Positions 58,088 to 64,000 of a stretch of 64,000 bases of DNA are shown here, one piece after another. Position numbers and translations under genes: made by a program. Origin of the DNA: Hymenoscyphus infarciens (Eukaryota; Ascomycota; Leotiomycetes; Helotiales; Helotiaceae); assembly GCA_001414345.1 (NCBI GenBank), contig LLCB01000111.1, forward strand, positions 62,001-126,000, written 5' to 3'. Every line of letters begins with the position of its first letter. Positions within the stretch are counted from its first letter, which is position 1. A model generated the notes under the pieces. It was given only the letters and a program-made list of their open reading frames with translations. It ran no database searches and had not been told where the DNA came from.

Positions 58088-59472
58088 TTCTGAATGTAGG
58101 CTCGTAAGGTTGTACGATTTCGCAAATACAGAGGGGTACGGGAAGCAAGATGGGTGGTTTTCGATTTAGCTGGGAATTGAGGATGGTAGGAACTATTTAT
58201 GGACACGTGTGGGCACGCGCTCAGCGCTGTGGTGATTATCCCACTTCACTGGATAATTGCGCTGCCCTAGCTTTGTTGACATATGCTAGAGTTGGTCTCG
58301 TTAAACTAATTTTCGTAGTTGCCATTCGCCGGGTGAAAGAGTGTCTGTGGGGACAGAAAACACGTCCATTTTTGTTCCGTCAAAAAAGAATATCGAATCC
58401 CAAATAAATTAAAAATTAGAAATTAAAACAGATGAGCCTCTATTCTCTTATTAGTGATGTATTAGAGTGTTCTTCTATATATTTTTGTCATTTCGTTTAG
58501 ACGGTTTGTTGGTCTTTTGGTTGGGCTCGCCGCAAGAAGAAAACACGACACTTTTCCGTCTCTACAGGGAGAGTATAGGCACACAATAGACGTGTTGCGG
58601 AAGAATTACGTCTGAGCTTGAAACGGGTTTTATTCTGACAAATCTCTCATCCGCACATTTCATAGCAAAGAAGGACTATGTTGTGGTTTCGAGAAGCACT
58701 GTACTCGAGAAAGCGGTCAAAAATTTCTATTCAATTCACTAGGTGAAAAACCTTTAAGCGATCCAGTGACCAACCCTCAAGGGGAGAAGTGAGAGCCCGG
58801 TATGCTTTTTTCGAGAAGTGCCTTTCTTAGATAAAACGAGAATTGAAAGGGGGAAATTCATATAGGATTAGTAAAATATATAACCATCCATGATCTCTAA
58901 TGGCTAGCTTACCTTTGTCGACAATGTTGACATGCATGAAGAAAGGTGCCCCCCTTGCTACCTCAAAACTTCTTCTCAAAAGAGATCTTAAAACAAATAG
59001 TTGGAAGCATCAAGCACATGTCAAGATGTCTTGATTTGCAGAAATCCTTTGTAATCAAAGTTTAAAGCATGGAATAAGTATGATTGATGAATTGGATTCC
59101 GAGAAAAAGAATCAACTAACTATTTGCTGTCTCTGACTAGATCACGATACAAGAATATGGCTTATGGCGGGCCAGCATTCCATATTCGAAATCGCGATTC
59201 ATGTGGCGTGAATAGACCCTAAGAGAAAATAAGGGAAATCCTCCGTTGTCTCTCGATGGTTATTTGCTTACAAATAACTACCTTGATACATCTAGATAAT
59301 GATGTAGAGATTCTGAGGGAAATTAGAGTCCATTGAGAGGTTTTCAGAAACAAAAATACCCAGAAGACTTTTCTTTGTTGCGAAGTAAGCAGGGGACAAC
59401 AATGATTAGGGAGTTGAAAAGTGCCGTCCCTCCACGCTCGCTCGGATTTCTGTACTCAGATGTCGTCTTGTC
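58088..59472. other. Spacer between gene E and pseudogene F
   Basis: Mostly unremarkable non-coding sequence. The first 250 bases are the gene E promoter side. No open frame with recognisable content. Confidence 0.45.
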
Positions 59473-60694
59473 CTATGGCGTCCTTAGGATTTTCGCCATC
59501 GACCTCGTGCTGCTCCTCTTGCTCGATTTGTCTGCTTCGTAACTGAGGGTTGGAATTTCTTGGAACTTAGCCGGATGCAACTTGGTACTGCCATGGGAAG
59601 ATTTATGGCAACAAAACTTTTTCGATCGGTATCTATTATTTGGTAAGAGAAGTGATGATTCATGGTAGTGGCCAACGGCGTCAATGTTGCCTTTCGCACC
59701 CATTCTAAAGCTTACAACGGGAGGTGAGAACCCATTATGGCGGCTAATAGCATTGATGTTTAGAAGTGTACCTCCTTCGTAATTTTGCGGACCATCAGTG
59801 GTTTGGAATCTCATATCATCGAGGGGTGTGCTGCTGATTCCTCAATTGTGTACGCTTTCGGTTTCAGCATCTCCAGGGTAGGCATCCCTGGCGAACCCCC
59901 GAGAAGTCACCGAAGTACCATTGTGGTTGTGGTAATAGTAATTATTGAATTCCCTGCACGGTTTGCGCAATGTTGTATATTCGCTAGTTCTTGCGTAGCG
60001 AGTGTTAGTAGACTTAGCTTGTGTGCCGTCGAACCCCTCTTTTTGTTTTATTCTGGAAGAGTATCCAAAGCTGGGGAACTCACTGGAGATCACCTTAGAG
60101 CGAATCTGGCTTTGATGGCTGTTGGGCTCGGTGTGCGGTTTGAGGGTGAGTGGCGTGATATTAGACGTAGATTCAAACTCATTGGTGGTGTAGGTATAGT
60201 CGAGGCAACCATTTTGTACTGTGTCTCCAACTTTTTGGTAATTACTGGAATTTGTCGAAACGCCACAATGGTTAGGAGAACTACTCAACTCCGTGCCCAG
60301 GTTACGGGCCGTTCGCGATGAACGAGATATGAATTCCCCAACCGTTATATACTGAGTGTCATCGGAACTCGATGGGTTTGCAGCGCAACTCAACGTTGTC
60401 AACGTGCTGGTAAGTTCTGGAAGCGCTAGTAACTTTAACGCTGGACTAACTTCGTGTAAATTCGTGGTCTACTATAAAGGGACCGGAAGTAAGCTGTGTG
60501 GACATTCTATAGAATGCGTCCGACGTCTGTGCTCTTAGAAAGCCTCTATTGTATCTATGATCTAATTCAAAGATCTCTGGGTTGAAACTGCCTTGCATTG
60601 AGTCGAAGTCGAAGTTTCTATTATCCGACGGTTCCTTGAGAAAGTCGCCTGGTTCCTAGCTCGTATCTGGGATGTTCTCATTAAAGGGCGCCAT
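59473..60694 (-). pseudogene. Array pseudogene F: broken copy of gene E
   Basis: A minus-strand start at 60694 reads MAPFNENIPDTS then TAG, comparable to MAPPENVDHNPS in gene E. The frame continues with EPGDFLKEPSDNRNFDFDSM and further stops, then shifts. Later segments resemble gene E: EFNNYYYHNHNGTS, matching NNRYHNHDGSS at both DNA and protein level (about 59905-59950 against 57620-57660), and YPGD. At least two in-frame stops and several frame changes exclude a working protein. The C-terminal basic domain of E is not found. Confidence 0.65.
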
Positions 60695-63600
60695 TTCTGG
60701 AAGTTTTGTTAAGCTTCGGTGTTTTCTTATACTATAAAGTCTGGTGGATTGTGAGCGTTTTCAAGAATTAGAGATTGATGTTTGTGTTAAGGATTGAGTT
60801 GAGTTGTGAGTTATGGTTGCTGAGAAAGTTCTCCTACATACGTAGAAATAGAGGCAAATATCCTAATGTACTTAATGTTTGTCCTAATCTGGTTTTGTCG
60901 AAATAGCACACTTGTGGCTTGGTTAGTCTCTGAACAACCGAGGAGAATCTGGGTATATAATGGAAGTGTTGAAGGTGGAATTTTCCTGGAGGACCAAAAG
61001 CTTATCAAAGACGCCTTTTCAGGACTAGTGGTTGTCCAGCCACACAATCTCCGTGTTCCGGTGGTCAGTTTCCCATTAGAATCTGGCTTGGGTTTCCTTC
61101 TAATACGGCAGGCCCCCATAACATTTGATTCATTCCTTCAATGCTGATATATATGTTAACTCATACCACGCTGCTTTTTCGGGGTATCATAGCGTCTTGG
61201 GGAATGCAATATCTATAGGAATGGTGTCAACGTAGGTAGACCTGATTAACACAATAAAGACTCATCATGAAGTGTACTCAATAAAAATGGCAAGTATTTT
61301 ACAAGAAAGGTGTAGTGTTATATTCCTCTGGCGCTATATGAAAATTTACAAGAACTCCCAAGCGATAAACAATTTCCCTCAAGCCCAAAGCACCAAAAGG
61401 CCTGATCCAGAAAACACCGAGAAACAACCTCAAAGAGAGACGGAATTGCGTACAAATCGCTCAAAAGCTATCCGCCCATAAAACGAGAACTGTAGCTACA
61501 CTAGATCCCAAGAGCAATTTTTCAATATGTTAGGTCGTATGTTTACCAATTTATCACCGCCTGGAGACTTGAATCAGTCCGAAACCAGGCTCATCCTTCC
61601 CATCTCATTTTGAAGCGGTGAAGTAGCCAAATCAACGAGATCTCACTTGAGAATGGGTAAGCATGCGTAGTTGACAAAGTGGGGAGTTGAAACTTACTTT
61701 AACTTTGGGGAACCCTCACTCGTGGTCATCTTGCAACGCTTTTCTGGTCTGGGTCGAATTAAAATTTCAGACTCCTGTAGCCTCTTCGCTTTGAAAGAAA
61801 ATTGAATAAAGTGAATCACTTCGTAGTCTTCGAAATTGCGGGATTTGTTTCTGGTTTACCAGAATGTAGTAGTGGAACTTTATAAAATGTGCAAATGCAG
61901 AGTGATACAGGGGAGCTGTTCAACTTATGTACTAAAAGCCTTCGAGCAAATTTCCGTTAGCAAGCCTTTGTCTAACCAAAGTAAGACTTTCCCTCTAGGT
62001 CAATACAAATATTTGGCGGTTTATTATGGATTGGCTTGGGATTCTCGGTCGGACTTGAAAGCTCTCGATTGCTCTGTCGCAGGGAGGAGGCGGTCTCGCA
62101 GTGGGCATCCGCAGAATGCACACACTCTGGCGCGCTAAAGGTGACGGAGTAGTCCTCATAAAACAGGTGTTTTGATATTACATTGAGCCTTCACGCTCTG
62201 CGACCTTGTCGTAATAATCTCCATCCAGAGATTGCTGTTTGCTTCTATCGTGCTTCTAGCCGTATCAATAGCTGCTAGTGGCCTTGGAAGGTTTTCTTCA
62301 ATCCTGTAGATGTTAAAAGCTTCTGATAGCCCATTAATTCCTTTGACAGGCATTATGGAGATTCCTTTGAGTCCCTCGTCTCTATTCGACTGTGATCTCG
62401 GGGGCTGGAGGTTGTGCTGAGGTCGGTCGCAGACTCGCTACCTTTGCGCTTCTATCACCTCACACGCCGCTCTTGCTTTGAAGGTCCTCTATCATTCCAT
62501 GATCCGGATATTCATTCTAGGGACTTGCATACCGATCGTTCGTGGGAGTTCCACGTGTCTCACTTGGACAACCACCCAACAGACTCTGTGTCGCCAGCTA
62601 TAGAGGCTTAATTCGAGAAAGGAAACACTCGGAGAAACGATATTTGAAAATCAGCTACGTCAAACAAGCTCTGCAGGATCTGCGAAGGCGAAAAACGAGT
62701 TATATTACCAAAAACGAAGGGAGAAGTCCGCCATGAGGAGGTCGTCGCAAATTTTAGCCGCAAAACACCCACCTAAAGCTTGAGTAACACGTTTTGGATT
62801 AATTCCGGACATTATGTACATTCATAGTAAGCTTGTACATGTACGCGAAGAATTATGGTGGCACTTTGGGGTTTTAGCAAAGAGGCTTCGGGTTTGGTTC
62901 GTCAAGCAATACTTGAAGGCAGGATAACAGGCAAATAAACCTTGTACATCAACTGGGAGGAAGTGCGAGTTCCAGAAACTGACCACGGATCTGTGTTTGT
63001 AGAAATTTACAGTTTGGGTTCCATTGAAATCGTTGGAATACTGCTTGCGGTGGAGGATTGTTCGGGGGGAGGGCATGGGAAGTTTCCTCAACCCGCATTT
63101 ACCTTCTGATGAGCAGAAACTCCGCACCAAATACTTCTACTTCTCAATGCACGACTCTTCATCTGGTCGAATGTGTTTTATTGTTAGATGCTTATGAGGA
63201 ACTGGATTTTGTGAAGATCGAATTCGTCAAGCTGGAATGGATCAAAAGCCACTTAGTTCTCAGAGTAATTAAACCAACAGAATGACTTGTGCTAGCACGA
63301 ATATGCCAATCCAGAAAAGCGTGTACTGTTGGAAATATCAGCAAGTGTGCTGGCAGATAATCTTGCTCCACCATTATTTCGTAATGTTTCACACAAAGAC
63401 GCAGCAAAAACACGATAAATCTACATTGGGAACAGGCGAAGAGGGAAGCAAATAACCGGAGAATATGTGTATAAAAGTCTGGGATGTTAGAGGAAAAGCT
63501 CGAATTTATAGATTCTCGGGAGCTTGGTGGAGGTTTTACCAAACACCAGCTGAGTCTATCACAACACTCTAATAATTACAAAGCCAATGGTCATTTATTG

Positions 63601-64000
63601 ATTGCGAATGCTCAAGTGATAGAGTCAGAACATAAAATACAAGTCAGTCATCGCAGAGTTTTTACATTTGCAGCAAGTTCTTGTTTTGGAATGTCCAAAA
63701 CCGTCATAAATATGTATGGGGCAATCACGTTGTGAATAAGTCCTTCCACTGAGGAAAGACTTCATCACTGCAATTATACAACTGGTCAAGGTTTGTCATG
63801 TCACAAATTTCAAAGTGTGACATCAACTTTCGTTCATTTCACACGTTACGCTTCGCTTGCTCATCCAAGGTATCCAAACACCAGCATGTATCCATTCTTG
63901 ACACCACAAGCTCAAGGGTATATTCGCCAATACAAGATTCCAACAACCCAAAAATGCAACACTCCCGTCTTCACCACTCATGGCGAAGAACCAATTGTCC
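60695..64000. other. Right-edge stretch without supported genes
   Basis: 3.3 kb with short open frames on both strands, none with a known domain. The best is a plus-strand frame at 60866-61147 (contains GGIFLEDQKLIKDAFSGLVV), overlapped by an equally long minus-strand frame. The region is probably intergenic or old decayed sequence. Confidence 0.4.

Noticed and set aside
63484..63735. 83-codon plus-strand frame near the right edge
   Set aside because: No recognisable content and weak context; too short to support.

Overview
The window looks like nuclear DNA of a filamentous ascomycete (Pezizomycotina), possibly a Leotiomycete such as a Botrytis/Sclerotinia relative; that placement is a guess from gene style, not a match. 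The supporting signs are intron-containing genes with introns mostly of 45-100 nt (GTAAGT-like donors, CTAAC/CTGAC branch sites), a full-length fungal PEX6, and blocks of very TA-rich, TpG-depleted DNA typical of repeat-induced point mutation (RIP). Gene models below were built by hand by joining reading frames across plausible GT-AG introns; frames close exactly unless stated.

Layout. 1-6.8 kb: a secreted DUF1996 protein (-) and an NTF2-like protein (+) in divergent orientation. 6.8-12 kb: a RIP-ruined repeat block with a nested direct-repeat structure and one decayed Gln/Gly/Asn/Tyr-rich reading frame. 12-15 kb: a seven-exon gene encoding an 811-residue protein with an incomplete Zn2Cys6-like cysteine cluster. 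16.4-25.6 kb: ordinary core genome, with a secreted Gly/Pro/Ser-rich protein, PEX6 (peroxisomal AAA ATPase) and a membrane-anchored acid/steryl-ester lipase. 25.6-34.4 kb: inverted-repeat elements (several MITE-like families), an atypical protein kinase gene, and a decayed glycosyltransferase (UGT-type) pseudogene that has lost its N-terminal half and carries frameshifts. 34.4-44 kb: gene-poor DNA with scraps of decayed reading frames.

44-60.7 kb is the most unusual part: five intact-looking genes (A-E) and one broken copy (F), all on the minus strand in one array. They encode Ser/Asn/Gln-rich, probably nuclear proteins of 380-635 residues that I do not recognise. A to D share a C-terminal domain (signature R-x-D-L-P-P ... 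W-G ... W-x-F-K ... A-E-G ... N-A-x-R). B and C also share intron sequences and a 3' flanking motif; A and D share an EV-(V/T/S)-x-(E/D)-(E/D)-F motif, twice in D. E and F are a second related pair, F being a pseudogene. This is a tandemly duplicated, fast-diverging, apparently lineage-specific family next to transposon-rich DNA. The last 3.3 kb holds no gene I can support.
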